Notes under the pieces: generated by a model
Seen by the model: the letters and a program-made list of their open reading frames with translations, nothing else
The model's database searches: none
What the model was told of the DNA's origin: nothing
Program-made: the position numbers and the translations under genes
Part shown: one piece after another, positions 49,255 to 56,617 of the stretch
Layout: each line of letters starts with the position of its first letter
Position numbering within the stretch: position 1 is the stretch's first letter
NCBI GenBank assembly: GCA_035547395.1
Contig: DASZVA010000003.1
Location: 91,688 to 155,687 of the forward strand
Length of the DNA: 64,000 nucleotides
Reading direction: 5' to 3'
Source of the DNA: CALREJ01 sp035547395
Lineage (GTDB): Bacteria; Patescibacteriota; Gracilibacteria; Peribacterales; Peribacteraceae

Positions 49255-51954
49255 ATGTTAGAAAAAGCCTACGATCCAAAGGCTGTGGAGGATCGCATCT
49301 ATGAGATGTGGGAAAAGAGCGGTGCCTTCAAAGCGGATAACAAAAGCACGAAAGAGCCCTTTACGATCAGCATGCCGCCGCCGAACGCGACCGGTCAGCT
49401 GCATCTGGGTCATGCCGTGATGCTTGCGCTGGAGGACATTTTCATCCGCTTCGCGCGCATGCAGGGCAAGGAAGCGCTCTGGGTGCCGGGCACCGACCAC
49501 GCCGCGATCGCAACCGAGAGCGTGGTGATCCGGCAGATTCAGAAAGACGAGAAGATTCCCGACCCGCGCGCCAAGCTCGGCCGCGAGGAATTGGTCCGCC
49601 GCATCGCGGAATTCGTGGAGAAGAGCCGAGGCGTCATCCGCAGCCAGGTCCGCAAGATGGGGTCGAGCTGCGACTGGAGCCGCGAACGGTATACCATGGA
49701 CAATGCTCTCAATCGCTGCGTGAACGAAGTCTTCAAGAAGATGTACGACGACGGCCTCATCTATCGCGGCCACCGCATCGTGAACTGGGATCCGAAACTG
49801 CAGACCACCGTCTCCGACGATGAAGTGGAATACAAAGAAGAAATATCGCCGTTCTACACCTTTAAGTACGGCCCGTTTGAGATCGCGACGGCGCGTCCCG
49901 AGACCAAGTTCGGCGACAAGTACGTCGTCATGCATCCGGATGACGAGCGTTATATGAAGTACAAGCACGGCGACACGTTCGAGGCCGAATGGATCAACGG
50001 ACCCGTCCGCGCGACCGTTATCAAAGACGACAGCATCGACATGGCATTCGGCACGGGCGTTATGACGATCACGCCGTGGCACGACCACACCGACTTCGAG
50101 ATCGCGGAGCGCCACGGACTCGAGAAAGAGCAGATCATCGGATTTGACGGCAAGCTGCTGGAGGTCGCCGGAGAATTCGCCGGTATGAGCATCGAAGAAG
50201 CGCGTCCGCTGATCGTCGAAAAACTGAAATCCAAGGGGTTGCTCACCAAGGTTGATGAGAACTATGTGCACAACAAAGCGGTGTCTCAGCGCGGAGGTGG
50301 GTCCATCGAGCCGCAGATCAGACTTCAGTGGTTCATCGACGTGAACAAGGAAGTGGTGAAGTGGCCCGCCTCCGCCAAGGCTACGGCGGGTAAAAAAGGT
50401 CAATTAATGAGCCTCAAACAGATCATGCATGCCGTCGTGCATCACGGCGACATCGCGATCATTCCGGAGCGCTTCGACAAAACGTATTTCCACTGGATCG
50501 ACAACCTGCGCGACTGGTGCATCAGCCGTCAGATCTGGTGGGGACACCGCGTGCCGGTGTGGTACAAAGGCGATGACATCCACGTCGGAGCGCAGGCGCC
50601 GGAAGGCAAAGGCTGGGAGCAGGATCCAGACACGCTCGACACGTGGTTCAGCTCCGCACTTTGGACATGGTCGACGCTCGTTGATCCCAAGCTGACAGAG
50701 GACATGAGCTTGTCTCTGGAAGACATCCTCAAGCAGAGCCCCGATTTCCAGAAATTCCATCCGACCAGCGTGATGGAGACGGGCTATGACATCCTGTTCT
50801 TCTGGGTGGCGCGCATGATCCTCATGACGACCTACGCGACGGGACAGATTCCGTTCAAGACGGTCTACCTGCACGGGCTCATCCGCGACAGAAACGGACA
50901 GAAGATGAGCAAGTCCAAACCCGAGACGATGATCGACCCGCTCGACATCATTCCGAAGTACGGCGCCGATGCGCTGCGCCTGAGCATGATCGTCGGTCAG
51001 AGTCCGGGTGCCGATTCGCGTCTGTACGAAGAGAAGATCGCAGGGTACCGCAACTTCATCAACAAGCTCTGGAACGCGTCGCGTTTCGTGCTGATGCAGT
51101 GTGAGTCGGCTGGTATCGATCCAGCCGAAATTGAAAATGGAAAATGGAAAATGGAAAATTTATCGATCGCGGATCGTGCATTGCAGTCGAAGATGCAGAC
51201 GCTCGTCGCAGAGGTTTCAGACGGACTCACGAACTATCGTCTCAGTGAAACGGGGGAGAAGCTCTATAGTTTCGTGTGGGATTTTTACTGCGACTGGTAC
51301 CTGGAACTCAGCAAGGGCAATGCGAACATCGCGGTGCTCGTCGATGCACTGCGCACCATCCTCGTGCTCTTGCATCCGTATTGCCCGTTCGTGACGGAGG
51401 AACTCTGGAGTCAGATGAAGCCGAAGAATGCAGGCATGCTCATCACGCATCCGTGGCCGACATTCAATGCATCAAGGGATGAAGAAGCGGAAGCGCAGAT
51501 GCAGATTCTCATCGACGTCATCACCGCCATCCGCAAACTGCGTACCGATCAAGGCGTAGAACCTAAGAAGGATGTTTCCCTCATCATCCAGACGTCCGCC
51601 CACAAAGATCTTCTCGAATCCCAAGCCGAGCATATCAAGCGCTTGGGTCGTGTTGAAGATCTCACAATCACATCTGACAAGAAGACCATCGACGATGCCG
51701 CCTCGGCGTTCCTGCCGGACATCGACCTCTACCTGCCGCTTGCAGGGCTCATCGACACCGAGAAAGAGAAGGCGAGCCTCACCAAGGAGAAGGCGCAGTT
51801 GGAGAGCTACGTGAAGGGGATCGAAGCTAAGCTCGGCAACAAGCAGTTCGTCGACAAGGCCCCGCCGGCGCTTGTGGAGGAGCAAAAAGCGAGGCTGAGT
51901 GAGGCGAAGGAGAAGCTGGAGAAGATTGGGAAGCGTCTTGCATCTCTATCATGA
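49255..51954 (+). CDS. valS: Valyl-tRNA synthetase
   Basis: 899 residues. Class I signatures PPPNATGQLHLGHA (HIGH) and KMSKSKPET (KMSKS), WVPGTDHAAIATE, the editing domain (IATARPETKFGDKYVVMHP; GTGVMTITPWHDHTDFEIAERH), CISRQIWWGHRVPVWY, the anticodon-binding helices and a C-terminal coiled coil. Val selectivity follows the TDHAAIATE region. Two in-frame repeats are present: 50364-50391 encodes PASAKATAG, and 51128-51161 encodes ENGKWKMEN. Both are in surface linkers. The ATG follows a telomere-like repeat with no clear Shine-Dalgarno. The TGA overlaps the next gene's ATG. Confidence 0.96.
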   Translation: MLEKAYDPKAVEDRIYEMWEKSGAFKADNKSTKEPFTISMPPPNATGQLHLGHAVMLALEDIFIRFARMQGKEALWVPGTDHAAIATESVVIRQIQKDEKIPDPRAKLGREELVRRIAEFVEKSRGVIRSQVRKMGSSCDWSRERYTMDNALNRCVNEVFKKMYDDGLIYRGHRIVNWDPKLQTTVSDDEVEYKEEISPFYTFKYGPFEIATARPETKFGDKYVVMHPDDERYMKYKHGDTFEAEWINGPVRATVIKDDSIDMAFGTGVMTITPWHDHTDFEIAERHGLEKEQIIGFDGKLLEVAGEFAGMSIEEARPLIVEKLKSKGLLTKVDENYVHNKAVSQRGGGSIEPQIRLQWFIDVNKEVVKWPASAKATAGKKGQLMSLKQIMHAVVHHGDIAIIPERFDKTYFHWIDNLRDWCISRQIWWGHRVPVWYKGDDIHVGAQAPEGKGWEQDPDTLDTWFSSALWTWSTLVDPKLTEDMSLSLEDILKQSPDFQKFHPTSVMETGYDILFFWVARMILMTTYATGQIPFKTVYLHGLIRDRNGQKMSKSKPETMIDPLDIIPKYGADALRLSMIVGQSPGADSRLYEEKIAGYRNFINKLWNASRFVLMQCESAGIDPAEIENGKWKMENLSIADRALQSKMQTLVAEVSDGLTNYRLSETGEKLYSFVWDFYCDWYLELSKGNANIAVLVDALRTILVLLHPYCPFVTEELWSQMKPKNAGMLITHPWPTFNASRDEEAEAQMQILIDVITAIRKLRTDQGVEPKKDVSLIIQTSAHKDLLESQAEHIKRLGRVEDLTITSDKKTIDDAASAFLPDIDLYLPLAGLIDTEKEKASLTKEKAQLESYVKGIEAKLGNKQFVDKAPPALVEEQKARLSEAKEKLEKIGKRLASLS
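50364..50391. repeat. CCGCCTCCGCCAAGGCTACGG element inside valS
   Basis: Encodes PASAKATAG before the anticodon-proximal catalytic loop. Matches the intergenic copy at 49150-49178 over nearly its whole length. Confidence 0.8.
51128..51161. repeat. AAAATGGAAAATGG repeat inside valS
   Basis: GAAATTGAAAATGGAAAATG repeats give EIENGKWKMEN. Same family as the pyrK-leader repeat, which is intergenic. Confidence 0.75.
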
Positions 51955-52520
51955 ATGACGTGATCGTTCGCAAAGCGGCAAAAGATGAGCTGCTCGCACT
52001 GCGCGATCTCGATTTTACGTGGGAAACAGCCGGTCGCTTTGATTTGCATTACGATGGAACCAATATTCACTTATCCGAATCAACGTTGCCTACGCCTGTT
52101 CAACGCGGAAGCAACGATCACTATCATCGTGAGATCGAACATTATGCCGATCTTAGCGAACAGCCTGATGCGTTGATGCTCGTGGCGTATGTGGATGATA
52201 ATCCGGTCGGTTATGTAACGTCGTTTGTGGAGGAATGGAAGGACGGGATGGTGATCAATGTGGATGGCATATTGGTCGGGCGCGAGTTTCGCAGTCGCGG
52301 TATTGCCAAGGCATTGATTACGGATCTTATTGAACGTGCCAAGCATCTCGATAAATGCAGAGGCATCGCAGTAGAGATGGATACGGAAAAATACGAAGCG
52401 AACAAATTACTGCTTTCCATGAGGTTCACGTTTGCCGGAACGCGTTTCTACATCTATTCCAACGAGGATCCAAAGCCGGGTTCGAAAGAGGCATTATATT
52501 TCTATTACAAGGTAGGGTGA
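51951..52520 (+). CDS. GNAT-family N-acetyltransferase
   Basis: 189 residues. ALMLVAYVDDNPVGYVTSF, the acetyl-CoA strand and loop VDGILVGREFRSRGIAKALI (RxxGIA) and MDTEKYEANKLLLSMRFTFAGTRFYIY are typical GNAT features. Its ATG overlaps the valS stop (ATGA), so it is translated with valS. The acceptor is unknown; an amine on a small molecule, peptide or tRNA-linked product is possible. Composition is AT-richer than valS. Confidence 0.88.
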   Translation: MNDVIVRKAAKDELLALRDLDFTWETAGRFDLHYDGTNIHLSESTLPTPVQRGSNDHYHREIEHYADLSEQPDALMLVAYVDDNPVGYVTSFVEEWKDGMVINVDGILVGREFRSRGIAKALITDLIERAKHLDKCRGIAVEMDTEKYEANKLLLSMRFTFAGTRFYIYSNEDPKPGSKEALYFYYKVG

Positions 52521-52523
52521 GTC

Positions 52524-53720
52524 TTACTCAAACATCGGCAGATCCAGTTTGCGTTTGTGTGGATCATGGACGGGGAGCGCCGAGCCGCGGATCACGACTT
52601 CGCGTCCGTATTTGATGCGCAGTTCGTCGAGCGATTGCTGGAGTGTTTCTTCCTCGATCATGTCATTCGCATCCCGAAAGAGCGAAAACTGCTTGGAGGC
52701 CCGTTCGTGTAAATTCCAGAGAGCAAAGCCTGCCTGCGTGTAGAGCGTGTGCTTGTCAAAGAGCTGCAGGAAGAGTTTGCGCACGTAGGGCGTGATCGCT
52801 TCCTCGGTATCAAACGGCTGAGGGAGCTTCAGCTGCAGGCCGCTATGTTCGTATTTATTATCGCGCAGCCACACCGAGATACCGCGCGTACAGAGCTTTT
52901 GTTTGCGCATCTTGAGCACGCAATAGCTGACGTGCTGGAGGACGTGCGCCCACACGACATCACTCCCTTTGAGTGCCTTGAAACTGCGCGTACGTGAGAT
53001 CGATTGCGGCTGAGCGGATTCGGCATTCACCTCAAAGAGGCATTCACCGAGGAGTTCCTGCTGCAGCTCCGGTCCCTGTTTGCCGAAGAGTTTTTGGAGG
53101 GTTGCGGTGTCGGCTGTCGCGATGTCCCACGCCGTATCCCAGTGGCGGGCTTTGGTGTGCAGTTCCCGCATGCGGCCGATGCCGGGGATCGCGGCGGCGG
53201 GTCTGTCTGCCAGGAACGTTTCAATCGTGTGCTTCTCGACGACGGTGACGCCCGCGGGCTTGCGGTATTCACTGGCCATCTTGGCGAGCAGTTTGCTCGG
53301 ACCCACGCCCACCGAGACGGAGAGCCCCGTCATCGTCATAATTTCTTTTTGAATGTCCTTCGCCCACAGGAACAAATCGAACGGCACGCCGCCGACCAGC
53401 GTATCGAGATCCAGAAACCATTCATCAATCGACATCTGCTCGATCACCGGACAGTGGTTCTGGATGATGGATTCGATCTGGTGACTGGCGAGCGCCGTCT
53501 CCGCGAAATCCGAGGACATCCGTTCTGCTTGCGGGCAGAGCGCCAGCGCGTCTCTGAGCGGCATGCCGGTCTTCACGCCTTTGGCCTTGGCTTCGTAACT
53601 CGCTGCGATCACGCAGCCGCCGCCCATGCCGAGCGCGAGCAGAGGTTTGCCCCGCAGCCGAGGATGTTTGCGTTGAAGAACGGACGCGAAGAAAGAATCC
53701 GCATCGATGTGGCAAATCAT
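52524..53720 (-). CDS. Y-family (UmuC/DinB-type) DNA polymerase
   Basis: 398 residues. MICHIDADSFFASVLQRKHPRLRGKPLLALG (catalytic Asp-x-Asp), VIAASYEAKAKGVKTGMPL, EQMSIDEWFLDLD (SIDE), VSVGVGPSKLLAKMASEYRKPAG and a helix-hairpin-helix PAAAIPGIGRMRELHTK. The C-terminal little-finger region begins about residue 240. A translesion polymerase, bypassing damage with low fidelity. It is close to lexA (separated by one small gene), consistent with SOS control, though I see no matching operator before its ATG. Confidence 0.93.
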   Translation of the reverse strand: MICHIDADSFFASVLQRKHPRLRGKPLLALGMGGGCVIAASYEAKAKGVKTGMPLRDALALCPQAERMSSDFAETALASHQIESIIQNHCPVIEQMSIDEWFLDLDTLVGGVPFDLFLWAKDIQKEIMTMTGLSVSVGVGPSKLLAKMASEYRKPAGVTVVEKHTIETFLADRPAAAIPGIGRMRELHTKARHWDTAWDIATADTATLQKLFGKQGPELQQELLGECLFEVNAESAQPQSISRTRSFKALKGSDVVWAHVLQHVSYCVLKMRKQKLCTRGISVWLRDNKYEHSGLQLKLPQPFDTEEAITPYVRKLFLQLFDKHTLYTQAGFALWNLHERASKQFSLFRDANDMIEEETLQQSLDELRIKYGREVVIRGSALPVHDPHKRKLDLPMFE

Positions 53721-53722
53721 GC

Positions 53723-53755
53723 AGTATTAGGGGATATGTATTAAGTATTAGGGGG
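53723..53755. repeat. Left inverted repeat of four-helix-bundle element
   Basis: AGTATTAGGGGATATGTATT followed by AAGTATTAGGGGGG. Overlaps the 3' end of the four-helix-bundle gene and lies just after the polymerase start. Reverse complement of the right repeat. Confidence 0.7.
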
Positions 53756-54115
53756 GCGAGCGAGTACAGACTTGATCAAGCCGTTGATGAGTTTACTCAC
53801 CCTTACTGATTGCAAATGAAGCTCCCCGAATTTTTCTTGAGTCAGATAATAAACATCTTTTGCTATAAACAATTGATTTTGTATTTCAGTAAGTGAACCC
53901 AGTGACGTGTGATAAAACTGAGCTTTTTCTTTTTTTGATTGCCTACTAAACCCTTCTGCAATATTTGACGTTATAGATACTGCTGCTCTTCGCAATTGTT
54001 GAGTCAAACCAAACGCCTCCTCTTTGGGGAATTGCTTTGTGACTTCATACACCATAAGCACGAACTTATGTGCTTCTTGCCAAGCCGTTAGGTCGGTGAA
54101 AGATGAAATAGGCAT
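53741..54115 (-). CDS. Four-helix-bundle protein (23S rRNA IVS family)
   Basis: 124 residues. FTDLTAWQEAHKFVLMVYEVTKQFPKEEAFGLTQQLRRAAVSITSNIAEGFSRQSKKEKAQFYHTSLGSLTE is a full match to the IVS/four-helix-bundle family, including LTQQLRRAAVSI and NIAEGF. These proteins occur in intervening sequences of rRNA and in isolated intergenic sites; their function is unclear. It is more AT-rich than its flanks and enclosed by inverted repeats that recur without the gene at 16901-16978, which suggests a mobile unit. Confidence 0.9.
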   Translation of the reverse strand: MPISSFTDLTAWQEAHKFVLMVYEVTKQFPKEEAFGLTQQLRRAAVSITSNIAEGFSRQSKKEKAQFYHTSLGSLTEIQNQLFIAKDVYYLTQEKFGELHLQSVRVSKLINGLIKSVLARPPNT

Positions 54116-54116
54116 A

Positions 54117-54151
54117 TATCCCTTAATACATAATACGTACCCCTTAATACC
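54117..54151. repeat. Right inverted repeat of four-helix-bundle element
   Basis: TATCCCTTAATACATAATAC followed by GTACCCCTTAATACC. It reaches into the last codons of lexA, whose TAA stop (54144-54146) is part of the repeat. Confidence 0.7.
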
Positions 54152-54746
54152 TCCGTATCACTCCCTTCACCACTCCCGCTACCTGCAAATCTTCCATGGC
54201 ATAGAGATCCGGATATTCCGGATTCTCGGCGTGCAGATAGTACTTGCCCTTGTCCCTCGCCAGGCGCTTGAGCGTGTATTCGCCGTCGAGCACTCCCACT
54301 ACAATGTCGCCGACGCGCGGTTCCTTGCTGCCGCGTTCCACGACGACGAGGTCACCCTCCTGAATACCGGCATTTACCATGCTGTTGCCTTTGACTCTGA
54401 GCAGGAACGTCGAGTTGCGATCGCGGACCAGATAGTTCTCGAGTGTAAGGAGTTCTTCCGCCTGTTCCTCCGCCGGCGCCGCGAAGCCCGCGGGAATCGG
54501 TCCGAAGAGGGGCAGCGAGAATGCGCCGACCGACGGCTCGTCGCTCTCCAGAATCTTGATGCGTCCCTTGGGATCCTTGTCGATGACCTTCTCGCGCACG
54601 AGCGCGTTCACCACCTTGGCGACGGCGTTCTTGCTGCGCACTCCGAAGGCGATTGCGAGATCGCTGAGCGACGGCGAGTAGCCCTTTTTCTTCTGGAACT
54701 CGCGGATGTAGTTGAGCGTCGTGCGCTGGTGAGGGGTGAGTGTCAT
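54144..54746 (-). CDS. lexA: LexA-type SOS repressor
   Basis: 200 residues. The N-terminal winged helix (TPHQRTTLNYIREFQKKKGYSPSLSDLAIAFGVRSKNAVAKVVNAL) is followed by the self-cleavage domain: PIPAGFAAPA with Ala86-Gly87, catalytic Ser122 in VKGNSMVNAGI and Lys160 in YTLKRL. Damage-activated RecA triggers cleavage, releasing SOS genes. The C-terminus is built from repeat sequence. Its own promoter (54773-54801) carries a palindrome over the -10 box, the best candidate operator. Confidence 0.95.
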   Translation of the reverse strand: MTLTPHQRTTLNYIREFQKKKGYSPSLSDLAIAFGVRSKNAVAKVVNALVREKVIDKDPKGRIKILESDEPSVGAFSLPLFGPIPAGFAAPAEEQAEELLTLENYLVRDRNSTFLLRVKGNSMVNAGIQEGDLVVVERGSKEPRVGDIVVGVLDGEYTLKRLARDKGKYYLHAENPEYPDLYAMEDLQVAGVVKGVIRRY

Positions 54747-54764
54747 AGATGTGTCTGGAACGAA

Positions 54765-54801
54765 CGTCCACCATCATAGGTGGACGACCGTACACAGTCA
54801 A
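54765..54801 (-). promoter_or_regulatory. lexA promoter with palindromic operator
   Basis: Minus strand: -35 TTGACT (54796-54801), exactly 17 bases, -10 TATGAT (54773-54778). Arms CGTCCACC and GGTGGACG flank the -10 symmetrically (54765-54772 and 54779-54786). The predicted start is about 20 bases before the ATG. This is unlike the E. coli (CTGTN8ACAG) or B. subtilis (GAACN4GTTC) LexA boxes. Confidence 0.8.
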
Positions 54802-54834
54802 CAACAGTTTCTCAAAACGGATTATTTTGCTGTT

Positions 54835-55599
54835 TCAGCTGTTTTCCTTAAAGAGATTGCCGGTGTTCGCCTGCGCAGTCGGCATCACCGTGACGTCGTT
54901 CACATCGACATGCGGCGGGCGGGTGACGGCGAATAGAATCGCCTCCGCAATGTCGCGTGCCGCAAGCGGTTGGTAACCGATGTAATCCTTGTGAGCGCGC
55001 TCCGCGTCTCCGCGATAGCGCACGATGGAGAACTCCGTCTCGACCCTGCCCGGGTTCACGCTCGTGACGCGGATCTGGTGCGGAAGCAAATCGATTCGCA
55101 TGGCTTTCGTAATGGCGTCGACCGCATGTTTGGTCATGCAGTAGACATTGCCGCCCGCGTACACTTCCTTCCCCGCGATTGAGCCGAGATTCACGATGTG
55201 CCCCTGCTTGCGGTCGATCATCCCCGGCAGCACGGCGTGGGTGACATTCAGCAGGCCCTTGATATTCGTGTCGATCATCGTGTCCCAATCGTCGGGATTC
55301 CCGTCCTGCAGCGGCCCAAAGCCAAGAGCAAGGCCGGCGTTGTTCACCAGGATATCGATCGTCTTCCAATCATCCGGCAGGCTCCGGATCGCTTCCAGCA
55401 CGGATGCCCGGTCGCGCACGTCAAAGGGAAGTATCAGCACCTCGGCCTTGAAATCGCTTTCCAGTTTCTTCTTCAGTTCCTCCAGCTTCGCCGCTCTGCG
55501 GCCGTTGATGATCACGCGAAAGCCGTGCTCGGCCAGAACGACGGCGGTGGCTTCTCCTATGCCTGCGGTGGCGCCGGTGATGAGGGCGGTGAGAGACAT
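54835..55599 (-). CDS. Short-chain dehydrogenase/reductase
   Basis: 254 residues. N-terminal TALITGATAGIGEATAVVLAEHG (TGxxxGIG), NGRRAAKLEEL (Arg-Arg suggests NADP), NNAG (DILVNNAGLALG), the catalytic Ser (NLGSIAGKEVY), then YCMTKHAVDAITKAMR (YxxxK). Closest in pattern to YdfG-type 3-hydroxy-acid/serine dehydrogenases. Independent gene upstream of and co-directional with lexA, whose promoter lies between them. Confidence 0.9.
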   Translation of the reverse strand: MSLTALITGATAGIGEATAVVLAEHGFRVIINGRRAAKLEELKKKLESDFKAEVLILPFDVRDRASVLEAIRSLPDDWKTIDILVNNAGLALGFGPLQDGNPDDWDTMIDTNIKGLLNVTHAVLPGMIDRKQGHIVNLGSIAGKEVYAGGNVYCMTKHAVDAITKAMRIDLLPHQIRVTSVNPGRVETEFSIVRYRGDAERAHKDYIGYQPLAARDIAEAILFAVTRPPHVDVNDVTVMPTAQANTGNLFKENS

Positions 55600-55633
55600 G
55601 GGGCGAGTATAAGGTTCAGGCTATGGAACAAAA

Positions 55634-55717
55634 AGATAAAGAGGAAAAAGAGGGCATAGAGGAAATAAAAGATATTCCTCTTCATCGTCTTTCTCTTCTA
55701 AGTCCTCTGCTTCCTCA
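55634..55717. repeat. GAGGAAAAAGAGG purine / pyrimidine inverted tract
   Basis: GAGGAAAAAGAGGGCATAGAGG and AAATAAAAGATATTCCTC at the left; TCTTTCTCTTC, TCCTCTGCTTCCTC at the right. A hairpin-forming spacer between the SDR start and the membrane protein stop; similar in style to 58228-58312. Confidence 0.6.
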
Positions 55718-56617
55718 TAAAATAACATCCAGATCCTTTTGCTTGATCAGCTCCAGATACGTCACCGTCCAGACGGCATGCTTGAATGCGTGGAGATAGG
55801 CGAAGAAGTAGCTGGCGCCGAAGATGAGCGCGACGCCGATGGTGGCAGCAATCGCGGTGCTCAGCACGGGTGAGAGAACCTGAGCGAGCAGATAACCGAT
55901 GCCGAGGACGATCGCGGGCACGAGCACTACGGTGGCAATATTGAGGACGATTCTGATCGAGATCACAAAGAGCAGCAGCAGCAAAAACATGATGTGGCTT
56001 AAATGGCTCACGATCAGCTTCAGGCTTTTTCCCATTGCCGTGAAGATGCTCAACTTCTCCAGTACCACGCCCTGATTCGCGAAGCTGAAGAGGAAGCGGA
56101 GAATCGTGCTGAAGAGGAAAAGAATCAGCAGCACGCCGATGCTGTACCATTTGATGGGGCCGTCGATATACCGCAGGATCAGCGACGTCGTCGTGGTTAC
56201 GGTATTGAAGCTCGCGAGGATCAAAAATTCATGGATCGCAAAGATCGGGAAGAAGTTATACAGGCCGAGCACCAGTCCTCCTTTTACCTCATCACCGCGA
56301 TGCGCTTTGGCCGAGAGGCCGATCATGGCGCCCATGCAGACGTGCGGAATGAAGAGTTCCACGACGATCAGGATGATGAGGCCGAGGAGCAGTCCGAAGA
56401 AGACCCCGTGGGGAATCGCGTTATAGATCATGATTTCGATGTCGAAAAATCCCGCCTCTCCGCCGTGGAAATATTTCCATGCAAAGTAAAACTGATAGAT
56501 GAGCAGTTTCACGTCGAAGAGCGTCTCAAAGAAGGATGCCGTAAAAGCCCATCTGCGCAGGCGCGGCTGCGACGTGGTAATCGACCAGGCCTCTGCGATG
56601 ATTTCACGGGGGGTCAT
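55715..56617 (-). CDS. Multi-helix membrane protein
   Basis: 300 residues with about six hydrophobic helices (PHGVFFGLLLGLIILIVVELFIPH, LYNFFPIFAIHEFLILASF, WYSIGVLLILFLFSTILRFLF, LIVSHLSHIMFLLLLLFVI and a long C-terminal VVLVPAIVLGIGYLLAQVLSPVLSTAIAATIGVALIFGASYFFAYLHAF). Not assigned to a family, although the layout recalls DUF975/GtcA-unrelated glycerophosphoryl-type membrane proteins. Its ATG overlaps the LCP stop (ATGA), so it is coupled to the wall-polymer ligase gene. Confidence 0.72.
   Translation of the reverse strand: MTPREIIAEAWSITTSQPRLRRWAFTASFFETLFDVKLLIYQFYFAWKYFHGGEAGFFDIEIMIYNAIPHGVFFGLLLGLIILIVVELFIPHVCMGAMIGLSAKAHRGDEVKGGLVLGLYNFFPIFAIHEFLILASFNTVTTTTSLILRYIDGPIKWYSIGVLLILFLFSTILRFLFSFANQGVVLEKLSIFTAMGKSLKLIVSHLSHIMFLLLLLFVISIRIVLNIATVVLVPAIVLGIGYLLAQVLSPVLSTAIAATIGVALIFGASYFFAYLHAFKHAVWTVTYLELIKQKDLDVIL

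Noticed and set aside
49258..50403. 381-codon minus-strand frame
   Set aside because: Antisense to valS.
53725..54150. rRNA intervening sequence at the intact four-helix-bundle gene
   Set aside because: No 23S rRNA sequence flanks it; neighbours are lexA and a polymerase gene.
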